A stretch of 64,000 nucleotides of DNA from Icerya purchasi (Eukaryota > Arthropoda > Insecta > Hemiptera > Monophlebidae), in the NCBI GenBank assembly GCA_039619475.1, contig CM077116.1, positions 4,340,001 through 4,404,000 on the forward strand, written 5' to 3'. The notes beneath the pieces are model-generated. The model made no database searches and was not told the origin of the DNA. It worked only from the letters and a program-made list of their open reading frames with translations. Numbering within the stretch: position 1 is the stretch's first letter; every line of letters starts with the position of its first letter. Shown here piece after piece: positions 49,347 through 59,339 of the stretch. The position numbers and the translations under genes were made by a program.

Positions 49347-50020
49347 TAGGCCTGGATTAAGTGTATGATAGACCCGGGACTGCGGAAATATTAGGAGCCC
49401 TTTTCGGAAGTGACAAAATTATCAGTTTTATAGAATAAATAAATTTTCTTTAATTTAATTGAATTATATTATTTTGAATTCACGAATTAACATATAATTA
49501 TTAATGTAAACAAAACTAAATATCATATAGACAATTGGTACAATTTTTGATGCCAAAAAAAAAATATATATATACATATGTATATATGTATATAATTTGA
49601 AACTATGAATTTTTCAGAAAATTTTAACCAAAGATTTGCATAAAAGGATACTGCGTGTATGCGCGTGTACACACACACACACACATTCATACAGCCATTT
49701 CCTAAAAACGTAGATTTCGACTCGTTATATCTTAAAACTAATTTCTGGTACGTTTTTACGAAACTCGAAATTTTACTATTACGAAATTTCCTCCTCTAGG
49801 AAGAAATTAAAATGGATACAAAATTGTTAACAAATAAATGTATTAAAAAATACACTTGCTCTTGTAAAGTTAATTCTATTTATTTTAAAAAAAGTTGATG
49901 TATATGACAAATGATAGATTAATTTTTTATTAGATGTTGAAAATGGGTGCACCCGGGGGCCCCTTTATAATGCGAAGCCCGGGGCTGCAGCCCCCCTAGA
50001 CCGCCCTAAATCAGGCCTTG
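49347..50020. mobile_element. hAT-type non-autonomous element, 674 bp, perfect TSD
   Basis: Ends TAGGCCTGGATTAAG (left) and, complemented, CAAGGCCTGATTTAGG (right), flanked by the perfect 8-bp duplication TAAGTAAG at 49339-49346 and 50021-50028. The interior contains TA and CA microsatellites and a TTTCCTCCTCTAGGAAG near-palindrome, and no transposase. A truncated inverted copy is at 43238-43815. Confidence 0.9.
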
Positions 50021-50028
50021 TAAGTAAG

Positions 50029-50599
50029 ACAACTTCGATATATTATAACGATGCAAAATAATTTTACAAATGTTTCCTTCAAATATAAATTATCTAAATA
50101 TTGAAAATCATTCTTTAAAATAATTAATTATTAAGTAACAATATTTTCTATTCACCTACTAATTATAAAACTCGTAAGATATTTTTAGAATTCTATATTT
50201 TTTCACGTATTTTGAATTTGCGGCATATATGTTGAGTTTTTATGGGGAGTTAATATGAAAAATGAGCGAGCGTTCGTTATGAATAACTAATAGTTTTTCT
50301 GACGTCTAAAAATTCGTAATAGACACATAGCCAATAATATATTGAATTAAAATTTATGTCGTATGTTATTGTATTTTATACCACTTTGAGATATATATAT
50401 ATAATATTAAGAAAAAAAGAAAAGAAATTTGTTAGAACTTAAAATATCAAAAATTATTCAAACATAAAAAATGGATATAAAAAATTAGAAAAAGAAAGGC
50501 ATCGAGCATATAGAGAGAAAAAAATATGGAAACGAATATGAAGATCCTAAAAAGGGAGTATGAAGAATCGGTTATGTTTCATGTTATTGCAGTTTATAC
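50029..50599. other. AT-rich intergenic
   Basis: No gene recognised. AAAAAGAAAGGCATCGAGCA near 50490 recurs in related form near 51030 and 51110, suggesting an old tandem or dispersed repeat around the next element. Confidence 0.4.
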
Positions 50600-50607
50600 C
50601 ACTTTAA

Positions 50608-50977
50608 CAGGGTCGTATCTAGACCAAAATGTTTTTTTTTATGAGGGGGGGCACGAAAATATTTTTATAAATGTACATATATATATATGTGCGCGCGCGT
50701 GTGTGTGTCATTAAATATATTTATTTATAAATGGTACACTAAAGTCTTATAGTCAATTATTGTATATGCAATACTTAAACACCACAATAAAAACAAATAA
50801 AAAATAATTGTTTCCATAGAATTCATAAAAATTTTAATTTTCTGTTATTTTGTCAAAAATTGAAAAGAAAGAAATTTATTCTGAATTTTGGTCTATTTAA
50901 TGCAAGCAGTTATTATTTCGCAAACATTTCGGGGTGGGGGGGTGAATCCGGAAAACCCCTCCGCAGATACGGCCCTG
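50608..50977. mobile_element. hAT-type non-autonomous element, 370 bp
   Basis: Ends CAGGGTCGTATCTAGAC (left) and, complemented, CAGGGCCGTATCTGCGG (right). Flanks CACTTTAA (50600-50607) and CACTTCAA (50978-50985) are an 8-bp duplication with one change. A G-rich stretch follows each terminus. No transposase. Confidence 0.85.
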
Positions 50978-50985
50978 CACTTCAA

Positions 50986-50987
50986 GA

Positions 50988-51018
<31 letters not shown>

Positions 51019-52005
51019 AAGAATCAGAAAAAGAAAAGCTTTGAGCAAATGGAGAGAAAAAAAGTGAAAATAAAAATGAAGATTCTTAAAGCGGATATAA
51101 AGAATTGGAAAAAGAAAGGTATTGAGCATTTTTATTTTTCTTTAAGTGGAACTTTATAGATATGTTTATAAGAACCACAGATCACCCTATTTGGTTTTTA
51201 CTCTTGGCAAATTTGGTACTAATACTATATATAAACCTTAAATCAAAGTTGAGGAAAACGCCTATGAAGTTTTACTTTTGCCCTATGTCCCGAGGCAAAT
51301 TTTCTTTTTTTTAACTTTAAATATTTACATTTCAAATTACATGTACTGTATATCAACTTGCTATGTTTTCCAAAATTTCTACTACCAAAAATAATTTACT
51401 TCCACATTAGTAACCTAATAATATAATGTAAAAATATATTTTTGCAATTTATATAATCAGATTAAATATAAATTAAATATACGTACATATAATAGTGAAA
51501 ACGAATATACAGCAGAGAGAAAATTAGCAGTCTTCAGTATATAAATATACTTTAATAATAATCTAAATACGTATTAATAAATTAAATACGAAAAAATTTA
51601 TTTAAATCGAAAAATATGATAACATATTCAATAGCAAATGTAAACACAAGTCGTTTTCAAAACTATCACCTAGGGGCGCTATAATCGCAACGCGGCGAAG
51701 TATTCCAACGCTGTACACCGTTCAGACGAAGTTTATATTTATTTTGATTATCAGAGGATGTATGTAATGTTAAGCTGGTTGCGATTTCATTATCAATCGT
51801 CTGGTTCGTAATTTTTGTTTTGAAAGCGGTGTACTTTATTTATGGTTTTAGAAATGTTCAAAGTGTTTATTGCTGGGCGCATTATGCTTATTTATTTATT
51901 CCACGCTTAATTTAATGTATTGTAAACATAAATCTGGTTTAATTACATTGCAACTTGTTATGAATCGCATAAAATTATTAAATTTTTTTTTGAATTACAA
52001 TTAAA
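50986..52005. promoter_or_regulatory. Upstream region of pecanex, 5' UTR and promoter candidate
   Basis: Immediately upstream of the pecanex ATG. CpG-containing sequence at 51665-51735 (GGGGCGCTATAATCGCAACGC) stands out from the AT-rich background and is the likeliest start region; ATTACAATTAAAATGG surrounds the ATG. No TATA element can be assigned with confidence. Confidence 0.35.
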
Positions 52006-52158
52006 ATGGCCTCTTTCGTTTTTGATATAATAAGGCAAGGTATTTTAGCATCAGTAACCGGCGGTTGGTATTACGAACCACGTCATACCACTTTTATAAA
52101 TGCAGTTCATTTATATTTATTTTTGTTTTTACTTTGTTTTCCGTTAACCGTATCTCTG
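52006..52158 (+). CDS. pcx: pecanex exon 1, first part
   Basis: ATG at 52006 begins MASFVFDIIRQGILASVTGG then WYYEPRHTTFINAVHLYLFL, which is the pecanex N-terminus (vertebrate PCNX1: RQG..ASLTGGWFFDP..STF.N..HLY). Two membrane segments start at about residue 36. The exon ends at CTG-GTAAGT (52159), phase 0. Pecanex is a large multi-pass membrane protein required for Notch signalling in flies, acting in the endoplasmic reticulum. The gene continues off the right edge, so this window has only the N-terminal variable part. Confidence 0.95.
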
Positions 52159-52263
52159 GTAAGTTGTTTTGAAAATTTATTACATTTTACGATTGTATGT
52201 ATCATTACAGTGAAATGTGTTTTAATGGTATTTTCCTTATTTGAAATTAATTTTTTGTTGCAG

Positions 52264-52448
52264 TATTTTCCGCACGATGTTTTATCCTGGTTGTTTTACG
52301 TTGTTGTAACTGGTGGTTTGATTATTAGCGTAAAATTAATTAATTGCACACTACATCGTTTATACGATTCCAGTGAAGCCCAGTATGACGCAGAGCAAGA
52401 TCAAAATATTTCTGCTAATATACAAAATCGGAAGAAATCCAATAATGG
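52264..52448 (+). CDS. pcx: pecanex exon 1, second part
   Basis: Follows acceptor TTGCAG (52261-52263). It encodes YFPHDVLSWLFYVVVTGGLI then ISVKLINCTLHRLYDSSEAQ, the second membrane segment and the LH..FD motif of pecanex. It ends at GG-GTAATA (52449), phase 2. Reading straight through from 52158 is possible because the intron has no stop, but that adds 35 residues absent from pecanex proteins. Confidence 0.93.
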
Positions 52449-52564
52449 GTAATAAGATTTTACCGTAATTTTATATACTATGTATAGTTAAACAGATTTA
52501 TAGTAATGAAACAACTGCATTCTGGTAATTATGTAATAGTTATTAATTATATGTTTTTATTTAG

Positions 52565-52779
52565 AGCTGACGAGGAGGAAGGAATAGAATTACAAGTATT
52601 TACTCTTGAAAGGAAACAGTCGGTTTCACCACAGTTAACTCAAGATATTGAAGATATTTATATTGAAGACACTTACATTGAAGATGTTTATATTGGAAAT
52701 ATGTCGCGTAGTAACAGTGATTTGATTACATTTAGTTCTAGGGTTCCTGCTCAAGAAGTCCCAATTAGTGGCACCATTG
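52565..52779 (+). CDS. pcx: pecanex exon 2
   Basis: Acceptor TTTATTTAG (52563-52564), donor G-GTATGT at 52780. The frame ADEEEGIELQVFTLERKQSV, then SPQLTQDIEDIYIEDTYIED. It includes a short tandem (DIYIEDTYIEDVYI), an acidic linker. It joins exon 1 after completing a Gly codon, and ends in phase 1. Confidence 0.88.
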
Positions 52780-54790
52780 GTATGTTCTTTTATAAAAATA
52801 ATATATTAAAAGTAATAAAAATGTGAATAACTCATCTATATATATTGTTTTCCTTCTTTTTTTTCTCCTTTTTACCGGTCACCGAGGAATTATTATTTCA
52901 TTTTATTAATGTTAAACTTTGTTTTGAATTATAACCTTTTTAGTTATAATGAAAATAATTAATATTCCATAATTTTTCTTATTTACACAAGCGAATTTAG
53001 TCTCTTTGATGGGTAAATTACTTATGTTTATTTTAAAGCGATAGGGTTATTGTAAAAACGAGTTTATTATTCATTCTGAACATCTTTGTCATGAACTAAG
53101 ACAGAACTTCTGATAAAAATGAATGTAGCAGCAACATAAGCAGATAAGGTTAATGTTGTTTGAAGATGTTATTAAGGCAGCTTTAATTCAGTACGTCCCC
53201 CATCATAATCTTTCTTTATTGTCTACTAGCTCCTGAACTAGTGAAGCTGTTGAAATTTTTAACCGAAGGCTAACTGTATATTGAATAAAAGTGGAATGAG
53301 ATGCTTTATTAATACACCGTGTAAATTTCACAATTAGTATCGAGGGTTAATCAGACATTAAATAAAACTGCACTTAGACTAAGGTCCCGGAAAATACCTT
53401 TTTTCGCGTATATTATAAAGAAATTGTAATGAAAAATCGTGAATATAGACATAATAAGTTCAGCGATAATTTATGGATTACCGAGTGTATGGGAAAAGTT
53501 TGAAAATGTAGAAATTACTACATATACAAAGTTTAAGATTCAAGGAAGATCCGAAAAGAGATTTTTTAATCCGGTAATATTTTATTACCATCCATTGCAT
53601 TTGGTTAATAAATGTAAATAAATAAACCGAAATGCACTATTCAAAGAATTTGTTATAAATAAATAAATAAAACATACAAAATACATCCTAATCTCGAATT
53701 AAAAATCTCTATTCATTTTTGATTCGTGAAATGAGAATGTGGTACTTAACGGCGCCATTGAATTGAATTATACATTTACGGAAACCAATGTAAAAGAAAA
53801 TATTTTTTATTTTTGATAAATCATTGTGATTTTCCTATTTTCCTATATAATAAATTCAAGGCTAGAGAATTGAATTGGAGTGATTTGTGTCTTTTGCATA
53901 AGAATAAACTTTAAAAGAACATTTGCAATTTTAGTACAAAGTACGATAAAAAATTATTTTGGTAATGTGGTAAAATATTGATTCAGCTTTGCAGATGTAT
54001 TACATTTAGATCATTTTTTTAATTGATTGCTGTGCCCATCTTTTGCGAATTTATACTGACAAATTTCAAATAATTTTGAGAATAATAGGAAGAAACTGTT
54101 AAAGTAGGCTGGAAAAATCAGTCTAAGAAACTAGAATATAAGTGTATCGTTAAACGTTCCTTGTTTTTGAACATGCTTGCTAGATTCCAACTATTAAATT
54201 ATGTGCAAAAGAATTCCCGAAATTGTTTATTTCGTGCTTTAGCTTTCAGTTGCTTTATGAATACAAAAGTGTATTACATTTTTAGACTATGCCGTTTGTA
54301 TTAAGGACATTTAACAGTCGGTAGTTAAAAATAATAGATACATTTGTCTTACACTTGCGTTTGTCTCTATCTATTTTTTCTTTTTTTTTTCGGATCTGTT
54401 TTGCGCTTTTTATTTAAGGAATGAGGAGAAGTCAAACTTAAATAATTTTCTATTCAAATGACTTTATTTTTTACACGAAATGACACTTGGGAACAGAGTT
54501 GATTCGCTTTAATGTTCAATCGATTTCCATAGTTTAATATTTAAATATTTATTGAAATTTGTGTTGACAATTTTTAAATTTTCCATACGGATTCAGATTT
54601 TAGTGATTATTTCGAGTTGAACAGTTAAACTGCTGGCCAAGGTTTAAAGAAAAGAAATTATAAATAATAAAAAGTAAAATTTATCACAATTAATTGATTA
54701 TATTTGTTCTTTAATTATAATATTAATTATTAATATTACCCTCGTTAATTAATTTTCTAAATGTAATACATTTATTATTTACAATAACAG
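52780..54790. other. pecanex intron 2, nothing further seen
   Basis: 2.0 kb of AT-rich intron; no recognisable gene or mobile element. A short ORF at 53439 is not supported. Confidence 0.5.
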
Positions 54791-54916
54791 ATCTGAAAGT
54801 TGATGTACATAGACGGGGTAGTTCAAGCAGTAGTTCGGTAAGCGATACAGATAGTTCACGGCAGAACGGAGAACCTTGCACAGTTACTACGGAAACAGAA
54901 ATATCTAAACCAGAAG
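54791..54916 (+). CDS. pcx: pecanex exon 3 (DLKVDVHRRGSS)
   Basis: Acceptor ATAACAG (54788-54790), donor G-GTAAGT. It reads DLKVDVHRRGSSSSSSVSDT then DSSRQNGEPC; the Ser-rich, VHRRGSS-containing segment is typical of the region following the first membrane domain of pecanex. Phase in 2, out 1. Confidence 0.88.
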
Positions 54917-55064
54917 GTAAGTCGATGTATCCATAATTAGTCATTGTATTTTCTTTACGTTTTTGATTTCTAATTATTAATACATTATTCGTATAATTCT
55001 TAATTCGATGGGTACAAAGTACATTTTTGAATAATCCAAAAAATTAAATTTTTTTGTCGTTTAG

Positions 55065-55192
55065 GTATTAAAATCAGTAATGAGAATAGCGGTGCGGTTT
55101 CTGTTAAAGTTGATTCAGTAGATGCGGTGGTTGCATCAAGTTCATCTGGGTTAACCACTGAAATAAATAAAGATGATTCTGCTGTGCCAATT
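55065..55192 (+). CDS. pcx: pecanex exon 4
   Basis: Acceptor TCGTTTAG (55063-55064); the donor ATT-GTAGGT at 55193 gives phase 0. Encodes a Ser/Val-rich linker (AVSVKVDSVDAVVASSSSGL, TTEINKDDSAVPI). Intracellular, disordered region; poorly conserved, so identified by phase and position. Confidence 0.8.
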
Positions 55193-56501
55193 GTAGGTCT
55201 CAAAAAATTCTTCAATTAATAGTCGTAAAAACAGTATTTCTTAAAGTGTTGTATTACTTGATCTAAAATTGATGTTTGCGTTTGATTATGTTTTTTCCTT
55301 TGTACTTTCTTTATTCAGAATGATATTATACTTGTGAAACATTTTTAACGATATTTTTAACCCGTTATTTGACTGGAGAAATTTATAGAAGTATTTAATT
55401 TTCGTACCGGGATCAGTTATTTTTTTTGTTTGAACCACTGATATTTTTAAATGAAGTTGAACCAAGTAAATAAATAGCATTAAATTAAATAAGATAATGG
55501 TTTAATATTACAAGATTAGAAGTAATTTTTAAAATAAGTAAAGAAACACGAGTAAATGAACTTATCAGAAGTGTATTTATAAACAAAGACGTTTAAAAAA
55601 TCGTACTTACATGTTTCGGAGAACTACTATCTCCATTCATAGTGAAATGGAAAAATTTTACATTTTTTTGTTTGCTACTATTAACCAGAAGTTGTAAATC
55701 AAAATGATTTATGAAATTTTTAAAAGGTACAGTTATTTAATCGCAAATTTAAAAAAAAAATTATACAGTCGAATCTTCTTTATAAGAAAATAACGCTTTC
55801 ATATAAAGTGAGATATGTCTTTTTGAAATATATAGATCGAGTAATATTTATGCTGTTGTGAATGTACTCATTGACTGAAATTTTATAATTTCTTTAAATT
55901 TTAATTAGTTTAAATATATTTTTCCATTTTTTCGTGTCTGTGAGCATCTTTTTGTTGTTATGATTAATTTATTTCCTTTTATAAAGTTTAAACGTATTAA
56001 AATATAAATATGTATGACATTTTTATGCTGGGAGTAAGATGAAAAATTATGCAGCGTTTTTGTATCGATTAGATAAACATTTTTATGAAGTGATATGACA
56101 GCAATTAGAAATTGTTACGCAAATCGTAAATTAAAAAATAATACGATCAATTAAAACCGACTCTTAAGTAAGGAATAAGTAGTCACCGACGCTCAGAAGC
56201 TGAGTATGGCACTATGATGATCACCATCTGGTGGTTTAGGAGTGTTCCCATGGCGAGATTAAAATGATCGAATATATATATATATGTATATATGTACTTG
56301 TTCCAAATAATGAAATAATATAAAAGTTTTGCATTTAGAAATCTGTACTTTTTACGTTTTTAATAAAAAAAATTTTCAAGAAAAAAGAAAAATTTGGTGT
56401 TTTACATCTGGAATTTTTTACAATTATTTTTATTTATATGTTGTATTTTCTCGTATAGAAGTAGCGTAATTGTTGTATTTTCTGTTTTATTCGTGTTTTA
56501 G
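55193..56501. other. pecanex intron 4
   Basis: AT-rich; no gene seen. At 56160-56260 there is a short GC-richer patch (CAGAAGCTGAGTATGGCAC) that may belong to a decayed repeat. Confidence 0.4.
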
Positions 56502-56667
56502 GAACCTTCGTCTGCTACTAATGCAGGTAGATTGTCCGAAAAAAGTAGAAGATATTCCGTAAGTGTTACTTTGGGAAGCACTGAACAACCGATTATGTCG
56601 GATCCAGGACCATCTCGATCTTTGCAGTTAGATGAAGATTTAGCTAAAACCGAAGAAGAAGAAAAAG
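56502..56667 (+). CDS. pcx: pecanex exon 5
   Basis: Acceptor TGTTTTAG (56500-56501), donor AAAAG-GTATTG at 56668. It reads EPSSATNAGRLSEKSRRYSV then SVTLGSTEQPIMSDPGPSRS and an acidic end (KTEEEEK). Phase 0 in, phase 1 out, fitting exon 4 and exon 6. Confidence 0.85.
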
Positions 56668-57694
56668 GTATTGATTTGTTAATCGTTATAAATCTGGGCT
56701 GCATATTATTTTCGTTGAATTAAAACTTCATTTCAGAAAACTAATTTTAGGGTTAAGGAATTTTGTGCTAGTCTAGATATTTCCTGGTCGCATGTTGTCT
56801 GAATGTTGGTGTTTCGTCACATGTAATATTTTATCATCTAATTTTATTTTTTTATTTTTTATGTTACTACATTTTTTTTCATCTTGATATTTCTTTTCCT
56901 TGGGCAAAGGAAATACGGATAAGATAAATAAATTATAATTTCTAATGGAAAGTATTTCTTGCGGTTGCACTTAATTTCCATTTTATTAACAAAAACATAA
57001 TAAAGTAAGGTATAGCACGATGCACAACGATTCGATTTAAAAGACGAACAAAAAATCTTAAAAATCTTATAGTATTTCATTATTACTGTTTTTTTTTTGT
57101 TTATCGTTAAGTTATAGCATTTGAGGATTGAGTTTAATTGAACCAACGCATTAGTTAGGGTTTTTTCATTTTCCCCTAATATAGCTATTTCATTATGAAA
57201 ATTTAAATAATTTTGTTTACACTGTTTTTATTATTTTCGGCGTTTGAATCTTGTTGTATATACAAAAAGGTTCGTCAAAATAGACGAGAAAGTGAACTAA
57301 AATTAAAAATAAGGGAATTGGCAATAAAAACAAATTTATTATTCCATTTTAAATCTTGATGTATGCGGTTTATGAGTGAAAAATTATATTACTCAATTGT
57401 TCAGTATGCCTGGTTTTACATACGTCAATACAATAGTTGAAATTTCGACGTTTTCTACATGGTCACTAATGTTGTGCTTAAGGTATTGAATAGTGGCTGG
57501 ATTCACAAACAAAAAAGTCTTGAATTATAGAGATTTTAGACTTCTCTTTTACACTTTCCTTACAGTAGTGATGTTTTTCGGTGAGCGAACATTTTTTGGT
57601 TTGTCACTTTTTGGCAGATTGCTAACTGAACCAGTCGATTCGAATTTACGCACTAATCAACTGATTGTGGTCTCATTCGGACGGTTGTAACGAT
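56668..57694. other. pecanex intron 5, first part
   Basis: AT-rich; no gene recognised. Confidence 0.4.
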
Positions 57695-58514
57695 ACATAT
57701 TGTTACGATTCGAGGTTTCCTCTTGATGTACTGCTTAATATAATTTGTTTACGAAAAAAAACTCTAAACACAAATGGGCGCCAGTGGTAAATTACGGCTT
57801 ACCACGGCCAAATCAGCTCCGCCGCGCAGAGCTATGAGGCTTTTCAAAAAAAAAAATAAACAAAATAAAAAATATATAGTGGGAGAAGAACTTTGCCGAT
57901 AAAAAAAAAAAACATATAATAAAACGAATTCCGCCACTCGCAGGCAGTAACGTCTCCGCAGGAAGATGTCACGATGGCCCTACCACGTGTCCAATAATGA
58001 AGCTGTTCTTTTTGAAAAAACGTGTATATACTCACAACTATAACATTACAAAAAAATGCAACCGCGTAACAAATAAGAAAAAATCATTCGGTAACGACTA
58101 GAAAAAAACGTTGCATTCCGGGCGGCGACGACGACGACTAGCTACGTATCTCATTAAACGGCAACTACTACCAGACTTTATTTAACCAGATCGGCTCGAC
58201 ATTACTCGACATCTTATTCAGCGCTTCTTGCTGCACACGCATATCATTGTCTTAGCTGCTGACCACTATCACCCAGACACTATAACGTCTCTACCCCAGC
58301 GCGACCGTGTACTGGACGATCACGCCACCGAACTCGGGGATTTTTGGTATCGGCCAAATAAGCAACCAAGACACGACAAAGCGGCGATGTAAAATATATT
58401 GACGTTCGAGAAGCCGAGAATTAATGAATAAATCGAAGAATAATTTATAGCTCGAACGTCGAATAAAAGATAGCGCCAAAAGTATTGAATCCGTATCAAT
58501 ATATACACGGTGAT
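57695..58514. other. GC-richer insert, possible retroelement end
   Basis: From TGTTACGATTCGAGG (57710) to about 58510 the base composition is much richer in GC and CpG (GGCGGCGACGACGACGACTA at about 58121). It resembles LTR or UTR sequence of a retroelement, but I found no second copy, polyprotein or target duplication. Confidence 0.4.
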
Positions 58515-59257
58515 CTGAAACTAATTCAGGAAATTTGTTTTACGCTTTAAAGCTCATCAAAATGAACAAAAAAGTCCCGAGGGAAAAATCATTTGGACGA
58601 ACAATTAATTATTTATAATTAATTTAATTATTTAATTTAAATGTTTTTTATTTTTATTTTTTATAACTTACTATTTTATAAAATAAAAAGGAAATAAATA
58701 TTGAAAAGAAGTAAAATACGTATTAAATGTAGTGGTAAATGTATAGTCAACAATGATTTGTCAATGGCCTAGAGTAAGTGCTCAATATGTTGACCATTTT
58801 ACTGTGTCACCAACTCAGGTCTTCGCGTATCGTGGTGATTACAAACGCACAGATGGAAAAATATGCCACAGCTAGCTTTGAAAGCGATGATTGAATTTTG
58901 TTTCTTACGTTTACCAAATAGCAAAGAAAAATAAACGAACACTGAGGCTACGTTGTGATAAAATTTATATACCGCTGATTTGAAAAAAATGTGACGAATT
59001 GGGTTGAAATTTTACTTAGTTGACTATGCACTTACGACTACATGTAATAAATATTTTACTTATTTTCAATATTTATTTTATTTTTATTTCAAAATATATT
59101 GAATCATAAAAAAAAATATTTATTTTTTTATCACAATGAATTAATTTAATTAATTATAACTAATTAATTGTTCGCTCAAATGATTTTTCCCTCAAGACTT
59201 TTTTGTTCATTTTGACGAGCTTTATAGCGTAAAACAGATTTCCTGAATTAGTTTCAG
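58515..59257. mobile_element. TIR element with about 100-bp inverted ends, 743 bp
   Basis: Both ends begin CTGAAACTAATTCAGGAAAT and stay closely matched for about 100 bp, including ATGAACAAAAAAGTC and GGGAAAAATCATTTG. Internally, the minus strand at about 58770-58830 reads RPELVTQ, stop, NGQHIEHLL, stop, like the C-terminal end of a transposase (HxEHLL-type ending), so it derives from a transposase-bearing element. The target duplication is not clear. It lies within pecanex intron 5. Confidence 0.85.
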
Positions 59258-59339
59258 ATATATTTTTTTTCTTTTTTATTTAAAAAGTATTGGTGGTAAA
59301 TTAGAAATTTGTCTCTCTCTTTTTGTTGTTCTTCCTGCT

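Noticed and set aside
57493..57690. 65-codon plus-strand frame in pecanex intron 5
   Set aside because: No similarity, not needed for phase between exons 5 and 6, and no acceptor/donor pair that keeps the frame.
57695..58514. Possible solo LTR starting TGTTACGATTC
   Set aside because: Composition fits, but no matching second LTR, TG..CA ends with a duplication, or polyprotein could be shown, so it was listed only as unassigned.
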